From Rhodothermales bacterium (GTDB lineage: Bacteria; Bacteroidota; Rhodothermia; Rhodothermales; JAHQVL01), in NCBI GenBank assembly GCA_041391505.1, contig JAWKNW010000013.1, positions 62,001-126,000 on the forward strand: a stretch of 64,000 bases of DNA, in the 5' to 3' direction. Under the pieces are notes generated by a model. It did not search any database and was not told the origin of the DNA. It worked only from the letters and a program-made list of their open reading frames with translations. Positions 1 to 8,307 of this stretch are shown one piece after another. Both the position numbers and the translations under genes were made by a program. Position 1 is the first letter of the stretch. Each line of letters starts with the position of its first letter.

Positions 1-2141
1 TCTGCTCGATTGAAAACATCGACCCGATGGGCGTGCACACCGGCGACTCGGTCACCGTGGCGCCGGCGCAGACGCTGAGCGACAAACAATTCCAGTACAT
101 GCGTGATTCGGCCATCCGCATGATGCGCTCGATCGGGACGTTCGCCGGCGGCTGCAACGTCCAGTTTGCCGTTCAGCCCGAAACGGGCCGGATGGTGGCC
201 ATCGAAATCAACCCGCGCGTATCCCGCTCCTCGGCGCTCGCGTCGAAGGCGACCGGGTACCCCATCGCCAAGGTGGCCTCGCGCCTCGCCGTCGGGTATA
301 CGCTGGACGAGTTGCCGAACGATGTGACGGGCACGACCAGTGCGTGTTTCGAGCCGTCGATCGACTATGTCGTCACGAAAATCCCGCGCTTCAACTTCGA
401 CAAGTTCGAGGGCGTCGACGAAGAACTGACCACCCAGATGAAGGCGGTGGGCGAAGTGATGGCCATCGGCCGCACCTTCCCCGAAAGCCTCCAGAAAGCC
501 TGGCAAAGCCTGGAGATCGGGTACGCCGGCCTCGGCGGCGACCGCGACGACACCACGCGCGCCGATGTGCGCGAGCGCCTCCAGCGGCCTTACTGGGACA
601 GCACGCTCCAGATCCGGAACGCGTTTAAGCTGGGCGCGTCGGTCGAGGAAGTGTCCGACATCACGAGCATCAACCGCTGGTTCCTCTGCCAGATCGAGGA
701 CATCGTCCGCATCGAGGATGAGATCAGCGAACGCATGCTGGACGAGATCGACCAGCCGTTCATGCGGCGCGTGAAGCAGTATGGCTTCTCGGACGTCCAG
801 ATCGCCTTTCTGGTCAAGGACGACGTCACGGCGGATCAGGTCCGCGTCCATCGCAAGAGCCTCGGCGTGATCCCGACCTACCAGCTCGTCGACACCTGCG
901 CCGGCGAATTTCCCGCCCAGACGCCGTATTACTACTCCAGCTTCGAATCCGCGAACGAGAGCATCGCGACGGATCGCAGGAAGGTCATCATCCTGGGCAG
1001 CGGTCCGAACCGGATCGGGCAGGGGATCGAGTTCGATTACTCGTGCGTCCACGGCGTGCTCGGCGCGCGCGAAATGGGCTATGAGGCGATCATGATCAAC
1101 TGCAACCCGGAGACGGTGTCCACCGACTTCGACATCGCGGACAAGCTGTATTTCGAGCCGGTATTCTGGGAGCGCGTCCACAACATCATCGAGCACGAGC
1201 AGGAAGGCCTGGCCGGCGTGATCGTCCAGTTCGGCGGCCAGACGGCCCTCAAGCTGGCGTCGGACCTCGTGCGCAACGACATCCCGATTCTGGGCACGTC
1301 CTTCGAGCGGATGGACGACGCGGAGGATCGCGGCAAGTTTTCCGAGATCCTCAAGGAGCTTGAAATCCCCTACCCGCGGTTCGGCACGGCGCGCAACATC
1401 GCCCAGGCCATCGAGGTCGCCGAACGCATCGGATACCCGATCCTGGTCCGCCCGAGCTACGTGCTCGGCGGTCAGGGCATGCGCATCGCGATCAACAAGA
1501 AGGAGGTGGAGCAGTATGTCGGCCAGATTCTGAAGTTGATGCCCGACAATCAGATCCTGCTCGATGTGTTTCTGGAGAACGGCGTGGAGATCGACGCCGA
1601 CGCCGTGCGGGATGGCGACGAGGTGTGGATCTCGGGGATCATGCAGCACATCGAGCCGGCCGGCGTGCACTCCGGCGACTCTACGGCCGTGCTGCCGCCC
1701 TTCAGCCTGTCCGAGGAAACGATCGCGACCATCCGGCGCTACGTCACCGAGATCGCGAACCGCCTGAACGTGATCGGTCTGATCAACGTGCAGCTGGTCG
1801 TGAAGGATGGCGTAGTGTACGTGATCGAAGCGAATCCGCGCGCATCCCGCACCGTGCCCTTCGTGGCGAAGGCGACCGGGATTCCGATCACCAACATCGC
1901 GACGCGTGTGATTCTGGGCGAGAAGCTGGCGGATTTCCGCGCGAAAGGCCTGCTCGATTCGAAGCTCAAGGGCTTCGCCATCAAGGAGCCGGTGTTTTCG
2001 TGGGATAAATTCCCGGATGTGCCGAAGGAGCTGGGGCCTGAGATGAAGAGCACGGGCGAGGCGATTGCCTTCGTCGATGCGCTGACGGACGAGCACTTCC
2101 AGCGTCCGTACGAGATGCGCAATCTCTATCTGTCCCGCTAA
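1..2141 (+). CDS. carB: Carbamoyl-phosphate synthase large subunit (3' part; gene starts before the window)
   Basis: CarB makes carbamoyl phosphate from ammonia (delivered by CarA), bicarbonate and two ATP, for pyrimidine and arginine synthesis in the cytoplasm. The reading frame is open from base 3 with residues CSIENIDPMGVHTGD, a CarB hallmark of the first ATP-grasp half, so the apparent ATG at 27 is internal. The rest of the first half, the oligomerisation region and the second synthetase half (GSGPNRIGQGIEFDY, then VHSGDS and EANPRASRTVPF) follow. The protein ends near ELGPEMKSTGE and YEMRNLYLSR, without the roughly 130-residue C-terminal MGS-like allosteric domain of E. coli CarB. The regulatory domain may therefore be absent or encoded elsewhere. 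The stop codon abuts a hairpin-forming repeat (2142-2217). Confidence 0.96.
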   Translation, partial: CSIENIDPMGVHTGDSVTVAPAQTLSDKQFQYMRDSAIRMMRSIGTFAGGCNVQFAVQPETGRMVAIEINPRVSRSSALASKATGYPIAKVASRLAVGYTLDELPNDVTGTTSACFEPSIDYVVTKIPRFNFDKFEGVDEELTTQMKAVGEVMAIGRTFPESLQKAWQSLEIGYAGLGGDRDDTTRADVRERLQRPYWDSTLQIRNAFKLGASVEEVSDITSINRWFLCQIEDIVRIEDEISERMLDEIDQPFMRRVKQYGFSDVQIAFLVKDDVTADQVRVHRKSLGVIPTYQLVDTCAGEFPAQTPYYYSSFESANESIATDRRKVIILGSGPNRIGQGIEFDYSCVHGVLGAREMGYEAIMINCNPETVSTDFDIADKLYFEPVFWERVHNIIEHEQEGLAGVIVQFGGQTALKLASDLVRNDIPILGTSFERMDDAEDRGKFSEILKELEIPYPRFGTARNIAQAIEVAERIGYPILVRPSYVLGGQGMRIAINKKEVEQYVGQILKLMPDNQILLDVFLENGVEIDADAVRDGDEVWISGIMQHIEPAGVHSGDSTAVLPPFSLSEETIATIRRYVTEIANRLNVIGLINVQLVVKDGVVYVIEANPRASRTVPFVAKATGIPITNIATRVILGEKLADFRAKGLLDSKLKGFAIKEPVFSWDKFPDVPKELGPEMKSTGEAIAFVDALTDEHFQRPYEMRNLYLSR

Positions 2142-2217
2142 GACAGGAAGGTTCAAGGTTTAGCGGACAGGGGCGCCGATGCGGTCCTGCACGCTGAACC
2201 TTGAACCTTCAGCCTGT
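2142..2217. repeat. Heptad-based inverted repeat between convergent genes
   Basis: The whole gap between the carB stop (2139-2141) and the stop of the minus-strand gene beyond is a dyad. A perfect 13-bp stem pairs 2148-2160 with 2197-2209. An outer 6-bp stem (2142-2147 with 2213-2218, one G-T pair) is offset by a 3-nt bulge. Both arms read as 7-bp units: AGGTTCA then AGGTTTA on the left, TGAACCT twice then TCAGCCT on the right. It may act as a bidirectional terminator, although there is no clear T tract. It resembles other 7-bp arrays in this window. Confidence 0.75.
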
Positions 2218-2451
2218 TCAGGCCCAGAACCAGCCGTGGTCGATGGCCGTTTTGGGCAGTCGGCTCCACCGGCCGGCCTGGCGCGTCAGAAACGTGTCGA
2301 CGCAGCCGGCGTGCAGATGATAGGTGTTGAGGTCGTCGAGGCCGGCTCCTTCGTCCTGAAGAAGCGTCAGGTCCTCGAAGTGGATCGGTTTGCTGCAGCA
2401 ATCACACTGGATCGTGGGGGGCGCGGTGTGTTTTGCAGGTAAGGTAACCAT
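2218..2451 (-). CDS. Small Cys/His-rich hypothetical protein, possible zinc-binding
   Basis: I do not recognise this 77-residue protein. A CDCC motif near residue 18 and a later HLHAGC motif would suit a small treble-clef or zinc-ribbon site (two Cys, then His/Cys), as in short LIM-like or HNH-like folds. The rest is polar, with no signal peptide. The start at 2451 (MVTLPAK) is preferred because a purine-rich GAGAAAG lies just upstream; an in-frame ATG at 2475 would add eight residues. The gene converges on carB. The opposite-strand reading is less protein-like. Confidence 0.55.
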   Translation of the reverse strand: MVTLPAKHTAPPTIQCDCCSKPIHFEDLTLLQDEGAGLDDLNTYHLHAGCVDTFLTRQAGRWSRLPKTAIDHGWFWA

Positions 2452-2637
2452 GGTCTTTCTCGGTTTTGCATCCACGTCGTACAGGCGGCGCTGGAGGGTG
2501 AGACGTTGACCGGAAACTGAACAAAACAGTACGGAAACGCTTCGACGAAGGCCGACGCATTCCTGCGATGCTTCCAGGAGAGAATCACGGGCACCGGGGC
2601 TGCAGGCCGGTGCCGGTATCAGGGCGCTGCGAAGCGA

Positions 2638-2925
2638 TCAGCTCACTGTCGCCGTTGGCGCATCGAGCGAATCCAGCAGCGGCACCGTACCCTGCAGCCG
2701 GCTCATGATCGTTTCCAGGCGGGCCTGGAGATGGAGCAGGTTGCGGTCGATGTCCGTGCCCGAGCGCTTCGGGGCGGCGTCCTGGCGATGCTTTAACACC
2801 GTGCGCGTGCGGTCGGCAATGAACCCGATGTGCTCGCACAGGTTGAGCAGCTCTTCCGTATGGGTATCGGGGGAGCTATCCGAGAACTGAAGTGGATGCG
2901 TGGTGTTTTCTGTGGTGATGATCAT
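2638..2925 (-). CDS. Small hypothetical helical protein
   Basis: This is a 95-residue protein of unknown function. The N-terminus (MIITTENTTHPLQF) is polar and the middle is predicted helical with heptad-like leucines (EELLNLCEHIGF, then NLLHLQARLETIMSRL), which suggests a short coiled coil. There is no signal peptide or membrane segment. The ATG at 2925 was chosen over one at 2988 because the extra 21 residues are Cys/Pro/Arg-rich and look untranslated. It lies downstream of the TonB receptor block and of a possible terminator, so it is probably transcribed separately. Confidence 0.5.
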   Translation of the reverse strand: MIITTENTTHPLQFSDSSPDTHTEELLNLCEHIGFIADRTRTVLKHRQDAAPKRSGTDIDRNLLHLQARLETIMSRLQGTVPLLDSLDAPTATVS

Positions 2926-3060
2926 AGGGCAGGGAGGTCGTATGTGAACACACCCGAAAGGAGGCCGGCGGCATGACGTCCGGCACATTCAGGCATGAAT
3001 GGGGGGAAGGATGCCTGGAGCAAACGGATGTTTTTAAGATCCGTTTCGGCACTGGGTTTT

Positions 3061-3125
3061 AATTGTCCAAAAAATACAATTGAAAGCCTTACTAAGTAAA
3101 GATAATGTTATTAAGGCTTTAAAAT
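3061..3125. terminator. AT-rich double hairpin downstream of the TonB receptor operon
   Basis: A 9-bp stem pairs 3083-3091 (AAAGCCTTA) with 3112-3120 (TAAGGCTTT) around a 20-nt loop. A second 6-bp stem pairs 3061-3066 with 3076-3081. On the minus strand the larger hairpin follows the TonB-receptor stop by about 35 nt and is followed by a TTTTTT run near 3070-3075. This suits a terminator for the sigma-fecR-serpin-receptor block. The stretch of about 150 bp (2990-3140) is strikingly AT-rich compared with its surroundings. Confidence 0.4.
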
Positions 3126-3155
3126 ATATTGGACTGATCAGCAGTCGGGAGGGAA

Positions 3156-6032
3156 CTACCAGATCCAACGAACGGCGATCGAGAGATTGCGGGGATAGAG
3201 GTAGCGGGCCTCTTTCTCGAAGTGATCTGTATCGAAAACGAAACGCCAGTCTACTTCGTTCCTACGATTTGCAATGTTAAGTAATTCTAATCTGGCTTGC
3301 AGTCGATGGCGGCCCAGGGTCTGGATGTACGCCGCGCTGAGATCGATCTGCTGGTAGGGTTTCAGGATGTGCCGGTCGGGGGCGCCGAGGTCGTACGGGG
3401 GATACCGGTTTAACGTGCGCGACTGGCCAAAATAATCATAATAAGCCTGGCGGAAGGCCCAGCTGCGCCCCCATTCGGCGTTCCACCGGATGGAAAGAAT
3501 CAGCGGCCGGATGGCGGACGTCGCGAGGGAAGCCGCTACGCGATGCGGCACGACCCAGGGCAGCGTGGTTTTGCGGTCGTCAAAAAGTTGCGGACTGTGC
3601 CGGCGCGCATACGTGTAATCATACACGATGCGGGAGCGCCAGTGGTCGTTCGCATAAGAAAGGCCGGCGGACCCGCCGGCATGGACGGCCTTGCCCTCCG
3701 CGAGAAACGGCTGCTGGTCGGCCACATTCCGAAAAGCGGACGCGTTCGTCTCGATGTCGCCGATCTGGTCGATGTAGAGGTAGTTCAGCGAGACGCTCTG
3801 CGGGAGCCATTTGTAGTACCCGTCGAGCGTGACCGACCAGCCGTTGCGGGCATCCAGCCTGAGCGATTGAGCGAGATGATAGGCCTTGGGGGGCTGCACG
3901 GATTGGTCGACCGGAAGCCATACCCGCATCGAGGGAAGCACCGTGCCGGCGTTGAAGGTGCTGACGTCGTATTGCGAGAGGTACTGGCGGTAGAGCCCCG
4001 CCGCGCTGCGCCACGCCAGGGCGCCTCCCCCGGCGAGGGGCCAGTCGAAACGAAGCGACACCCGGGGTTCGGCAAAGGCGGTTTCGTGCGCGGGGAGGTA
4101 GGAGAGCCGGATGCCGGCGTCGAGCACGCCGTGGTCGCCCAGGTCCATGCGATCGGACAGGAAGGCGGCGTGCGTCCAGGCGCTCGTCGTGGAGGCCACG
4201 CGGTTCTTGAGGAGCTGGTCGGTGGGCACGGACGACACAAAATCCAGCGCGCTATCGGCCTGGGCGGACAGCAGGAGGCGCATCTGGCCCTCGTCGTACA
4301 CCGCGCTGAGGCCGGCCGTCACGAAGTGCCGATCGAACGCGTGTTCGATGCGCGCCTCGAGCCCGGTCTCGAGGATGCGCGAAAGGTCGGCTTCGTTGTG
4401 GGTGGGCAGGATGAAATCGGAGGCCCCGGGCGGCGGTATGCCGGCATCGATGACCGGGATGAGTGTCTCCAGGCTGTCCAGCAGGGTGTAGTCGTGGCGC
4501 ATCTCGTGGTGGCTGAACCGCGCCTGGAGCGACAGAAAGGTGTGGGCGGATAACACGGCGCTGTAGGTCGCCTGGCCGGCGTTCGTGACCGCATCGTACT
4601 GATCGACCACCGCGAGGGCGACGGATTCGGCGAAATTTTCGGGCTGGAACGGCGTGGAGTCTTCCTGAACGCGGGCGCTCAGGCGGGAGGGCAGCGCGCC
4701 GCCATACTTCATGTGACCGCTGTAGAACGAAACGTGCAGCGCATTGAGCGGACTCGTCCAGATGCGCGTCGCGGCGTGGACGTCGCGAAACGACCAGGTC
4801 GGGTTGGGGTCCTGCTCGATGGCCAGGACATCTTCGAAGATCGAGGAGGCGCCCGGGGGGATGGTGCGGAGCGGAGCCAGAATGAGGAAGGCGTCCGGCT
4901 GGGCCCAGCTGTTGAGCGTCTCGCGCAGCCAGTACGGCCGGGAGGCCATGTCGATGCTGTTGCGGAAGGCGCCCATGAAGCTGGCCTTCCGCCGGCTGCG
5001 GGCCGGCGTGGCCAGGCTCAGGCGCACGTTGAGCGCGAGGGGGTCCAGCTGCGCATCGAAGGTGTTTTCGGTTTCCAGGGTGTGGGTGACCTCGGTGACG
5101 CCGGCCAGGTGGCTTCCGGTGGCGGCATCGAAACCGCTCTTGTGGACGACGATCCGGTCGATGGCGATCGAGCTGAAGGGACCCAGGATGCCGGGCAGCG
5201 CGCGCGGCAGAAAGATCGGCACGTTGTCCAGCTTGAGTTGATGGTCGCCGGCCTCGCCGCCCTGGATGTGGATGTCCGCCGTCACATCGTTCATCCGCAC
5301 CCCCGGGAGGGACGCGAGCTGCATGCCGAAGGGCGCTCCGGCCTCGGTGTGGGCGAGGGAGAGCGTGTCGCCGGCGTAGATTTCGGTGCGCAGAAGCCGC
5401 TCGGAAGGCAGCGACCGCTGGATGCCGTCTACGATGACCGGCGAAAAGAGCACCGGTTCGGACGCCATCTCGATGCGGGCGTACCCGCCGGCGCCCGGGT
5501 GCACGGTGAGCGTATCCTGCCAGTCCTCATACCCGACGTACGACGACATCACGACATACCGACCGGGCAGCAGCGGTGGAAGGATGAACTGCCCGTCGTC
5601 GCGCGAGATGGCGCCGATGCGGCCTTCGGCGCTGGCGAGGTACACGTGCGCATCCGCCAGCGGCCGGCCGCTGCGGCGGTCGATCACCATACCCTGCAGC
5701 GTTCCGCGTTGCGCCTGGCGCTCGATGGGCGGGACGACGACATACGTGCCGGAAGAGAGGCGGATGTAATCGAGGTCGGCCGCCCGTAGAATGCACGCCA
5801 GCACGGCCTCCGCTCCGGCCTGTTCGATGGCGCAGTAGGTCTCGCGGGCATCCACCAGCCTCGGATCGAACGAGACGGCCTGGCCGGTCAGACGTGAGAA
5901 ATAGGCGAGCGCTTCATCGAGCGGGATCTGGCGCAGGGACACGGAAAATCCACCCTGGCCGCTCTGGGCGTGGGCCGGCAGGACGAGGAACGCAAACGCG
6001 AGGGCGGCAGCCAGGTGAAATCGAATGCGCAC
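3156..6032 (-). CDS. TonB-dependent outer-membrane receptor with N-terminal STN signalling domain (FecA-like)
   Basis: This 958-residue outer-membrane receptor probably both transports a ligand and signals to the neighbouring FecR/sigma pair. After a signal peptide (cleavage near AHAQ) comes an STN (secretin/TonB short N-terminal) domain at roughly residues 28-100. A carboxypeptidase-regulatory-like beta-sandwich follows (GMVIDRRSGRPLADAHVYL, about 114-200). Then come the plug (LPGVRMNDV, IHIQGGEAGDHQLKLDNVP) and a long beta-barrel ending in AVRWIW, the aromatic C-terminus typical of barrels. The STN domain is the part that contacts a FecR protein in trans-envelope signalling. It is last in a tight block behind the serpin (12-bp gap). 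The ligand cannot be read from sequence. Confidence 0.92.
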   Translation of the reverse strand: MRIRFHLAAALAFAFLVLPAHAQSGQGGFSVSLRQIPLDEALAYFSRLTGQAVSFDPRLVDARETYCAIEQAGAEAVLACILRAADLDYIRLSSGTYVVVPPIERQAQRGTLQGMVIDRRSGRPLADAHVYLASAEGRIGAISRDDGQFILPPLLPGRYVVMSSYVGYEDWQDTLTVHPGAGGYARIEMASEPVLFSPVIVDGIQRSLPSERLLRTEIYAGDTLSLAHTEAGAPFGMQLASLPGVRMNDVTADIHIQGGEAGDHQLKLDNVPIFLPRALPGILGPFSSIAIDRIVVHKSGFDAATGSHLAGVTEVTHTLETENTFDAQLDPLALNVRLSLATPARSRRKASFMGAFRNSIDMASRPYWLRETLNSWAQPDAFLILAPLRTIPPGASSIFEDVLAIEQDPNPTWSFRDVHAATRIWTSPLNALHVSFYSGHMKYGGALPSRLSARVQEDSTPFQPENFAESVALAVVDQYDAVTNAGQATYSAVLSAHTFLSLQARFSHHEMRHDYTLLDSLETLIPVIDAGIPPPGASDFILPTHNEADLSRILETGLEARIEHAFDRHFVTAGLSAVYDEGQMRLLLSAQADSALDFVSSVPTDQLLKNRVASTTSAWTHAAFLSDRMDLGDHGVLDAGIRLSYLPAHETAFAEPRVSLRFDWPLAGGGALAWRSAAGLYRQYLSQYDVSTFNAGTVLPSMRVWLPVDQSVQPPKAYHLAQSLRLDARNGWSVTLDGYYKWLPQSVSLNYLYIDQIGDIETNASAFRNVADQQPFLAEGKAVHAGGSAGLSYANDHWRSRIVYDYTYARRHSPQLFDDRKTTLPWVVPHRVAASLATSAIRPLILSIRWNAEWGRSWAFRQAYYDYFGQSRTLNRYPPYDLGAPDRHILKPYQQIDLSAAYIQTLGRHRLQARLELLNIANRRNEVDWRFVFDTDHFEKEARYLYPRNLSIAVRWIW

Positions 6033-6044
6033 GCTCAGGCCATC

Positions 6045-7304
6045 TTACAGAGAATTCAGGGTGCCGATGAACAGGATGGCGCCCGAATGGGCCTCCCGGA
6101 TCGCGTAGACGAACGGGCGATCGGCCCGAAAGAAGATCTCCTGGCCATCGTTGGGGCCTACGCTGGTCGTCCCGACTTCGACGGCGGTCACCGCGGCGGC
6201 TTCGGTGCCCTCTTCGTTGACTTCAACGAACGACTTGTGCAGTACGCGGCTGATAAACAATTCGCGGCCGCGGTCTTTCTCGATGCCGGAGAAATCGGCC
6301 ACGCCCCCCTCAAACGCGCGTTCCATGCCGAGCGCCTTCAGGGCGTCGTTGAGCGCCTGCTGATACGCGACGCGAAAGCGGGGGAGCACGACATTGACCT
6401 CGGCCGGCGCGAAGCCGTCCACGAGCGCGGACCAGGCATCCGCGTCCAGGCCGGCGATCAGCTCGGGCAGCGAGGCGGTGGAAGCCGGCAGCACCACGGT
6501 CATGCGATATTGCCCGTTGCCGTACGGGAGGTCGATGGCGTCGAAGGCGTCGCGCGACTGGTACGGCACCTCGGCTTTCATCCGCATGAGCGGCGCGATC
6601 GCCTGCGTCCCGTCCCGGTTTGTAAAGGGTTCGTTCAGCGTGGCCTCTTCCTTGAACTGATAGGTCCACGTCCCCTTGAAATAGATCGCGTTGATCAGGT
6701 ACATGACCGCCTCGGGTGGGATCGCATCGATGATCTCGTCGATCCGGTCGTTGGTCTTGTCCGCCACCCAGTTGTTGATCGTTTGCACGGACTGAGGGGA
6801 GGCAAAATCCAGCGCCTTGACCGTCGCGTCGTAATAGGTCCGGTTTGTTTCGATGAACGCCGCTTCGGGCCGGAACGTCGCTTCGTGCCAGATGGAGTTG
6901 GCGATCGAGGTCTGCACGAGGGGATCCAGACCCGTCAGAAAGGCGGTGAGGGATTGCGATGCCTGGTTCAGTTCCGGCAGGGTCATGGAGCCGGTGCCCA
7001 GCACGGCGACCATTTCGTCCAGCGTTTCCCCGGCGGCTCCGTTCGCGGTCATCCCGAGCGCCTGCGCGACACTCACGGGTGAAATAAACAGATTGTCCTG
7101 CGGCGCATCCGCGGAAAGGGTATGGTAGAGGTCGAGCCCGAACGCGTTGCCGGCGGTCACCAGCGATCGTTCGTTCGCGGTGAGGGCGCGGAGGTCGGGG
7201 CTGTCGTCTTCCACCGTGTCGCACGCCGGCATCAGCACCGCGAGGGCGCCTGCGAGGGCGACGACGGGAAGTCGACGGATGAGGGAATGCAACGTTGATT
7301 TCAT
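6045..7304 (-). CDS. Serpin-family protease inhibitor, predicted lipoprotein
   Basis: This 419-residue serpin has a lipoprotein signal peptide (lipobox LMPAC), so it should sit on an outer or periplasmic membrane face. Serpins trap serine, and sometimes cysteine, proteases by inserting a cleaved reactive-centre loop. The core is well preserved (NLFISPVSVAQALGM near the start, FRADRPFVYAIR and GAILFIGTL at the end). The hinge EEGTEAAAVTA is of the inhibitory type (small residues at P15-P9). Counting from E364 as P17 places the predicted scissile bond at T380-S381. A Thr at P1 would favour a subtilisin- or elastase-like target, but that is inference. It lies 28 bp after fecR and 12 bp before the receptor, so it is probably co-transcribed with both. 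Confidence 0.93.
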   Translation of the reverse strand: MKSTLHSLIRRLPVVALAGALAVLMPACDTVEDDSPDLRALTANERSLVTAGNAFGLDLYHTLSADAPQDNLFISPVSVAQALGMTANGAAGETLDEMVAVLGTGSMTLPELNQASQSLTAFLTGLDPLVQTSIANSIWHEATFRPEAAFIETNRTYYDATVKALDFASPQSVQTINNWVADKTNDRIDEIIDAIPPEAVMYLINAIYFKGTWTYQFKEEATLNEPFTNRDGTQAIAPLMRMKAEVPYQSRDAFDAIDLPYGNGQYRMTVVLPASTASLPELIAGLDADAWSALVDGFAPAEVNVVLPRFRVAYQQALNDALKALGMERAFEGGVADFSGIEKDRGRELFISRVLHKSFVEVNEEGTEAAAVTAVEVGTTSVGPNDGQEIFFRADRPFVYAIREAHSGAILFIGTLNSL

Positions 7305-7332
7305 GGCAGGAGTGGGGATGGGCCCGTTGCTA

Positions 7333-8307
7333 TCAGGGGCGGTAGATTTCGTAGCCGTTGGCTGTGCGCCGGTAGGCCAGGTTGACGGAGGCGCAGATAT
7401 CGGTCAGCACCGATTCGAGGGAGGGCGCGGCCGGCTGCATGTAGCCGATGCTCACGTCGTCCAGGTACGGGGTGATGCGTATATGACGGCCATAACGCCG
7501 CCCAAGTTCGTCGGCGGCCAGCCGGAGCGGCAACCCCTGAAAGGCGAGGCCGCCGTGACGCCAGGCCAGCGTGACATCGAGCGCGGTCGATGCCGGCGGG
7601 CGGGGCGGGGTGGTGTCCGCGACGACCACGGTCTCCTGGGAGGCCGTGAGTTCGACGCCGGCGCTGGATGCGCGCAGGGCATCGACGCGCACGCGCCCTT
7701 CCTCTACTGCGACGCGCGTTTCAGGGGCGGCAAGCCCGGGCCGGGTCGACACGTTGAAGCGCGTTCCCAGCACCTGCACGCGGGCGTTGTGCGTCTGGAC
7801 GATAAAGGGCGATCCGTCCGATACGACCTGGAAAAACGCCTCGCCGTCGAGGGTGACGAGCCGCGCGGTTCGGGCGAAAAAGGGTCGGTACCGCAGGGTG
7901 GACCCGCTGTTGAGTTCGACGGTCGAGCCATCGGGCAGGGTGGCGGTGAGCCGTTCGCCGGGCACGGCCTCGACGGTGCGCGGCGTCGTCCACCAGAGGG
8001 CGCCGAAGAGCAGCAGGATCAGCAGCGATGCCGCCATCGCCAGCAGCGGGTAGCTGATGGTGGGGCGAACCAGGCGGAGCCCCGGCGCCGGCAGCGCCTC
8101 GATGCGCGCCATGACGGCATCGGTAAAACCGGTGGAGAACGTCGTCTGGCCGGCATCGCGGATGGCGTATCGCATACGGGTATAGGTTTCGTGCTCGGTG
8201 CGCGCCGCCGGCGAGTCCTGGAGCAGGGTCGCGAGCCGGGCCTGTTCTTCGGGCGTCAGCTCTTCGTCGAGCGAACGCAGGAGTAATGCGTGGTCAAGCT
8301 CGTTCAT
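7333..8307 (-). CDS. FecR-type anti-sigma/transmembrane sensor
   Basis: This 324-residue inner-membrane regulator should hold or activate the ECF sigma factor whose gene overlaps it. The cytoplasmic N-terminus (LTPEEQARLATLL) resembles the anti-sigma region. One membrane segment lies near residues 86-107 (LLAMAASLLILLLFGALWW). The periplasmic FecR domain follows (LPDGSTVELNSGS, TLDGEAFFQV, VQVLGTRFNV). The C-terminal domain (LAFQGLPLRLAADEL to the end) matches the STN-like DUF4974 region of Bacteroidota FecR proteins. The ATG lies within the end of the sigma gene (14-bp overlap), indicating translational coupling. Confidence 0.93.
   Translation of the reverse strand: MNELDHALLLRSLDEELTPEEQARLATLLQDSPAARTEHETYTRMRYAIRDAGQTTFSTGFTDAVMARIEALPAPGLRLVRPTISYPLLAMAASLLILLLFGALWWTTPRTVEAVPGERLTATLPDGSTVELNSGSTLRYRPFFARTARLVTLDGEAFFQVVSDGSPFIVQTHNARVQVLGTRFNVSTRPGLAAPETRVAVEEGRVRVDALRASSAGVELTASQETVVVADTTPPRPPASTALDVTLAWRHGGLAFQGLPLRLAADELGRRYGRHIRITPYLDDVSIGYMQPAAPSLESVLTDICASVNLAYRRTANGYEIYRP

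Noticed and set aside
3543..5789. Large plus-strand frames opposite the TonB receptor
   Set aside because: They are Arg/Gly-rich antisense shadows typical of GC-rich genes and overlap a well-supported receptor entirely.
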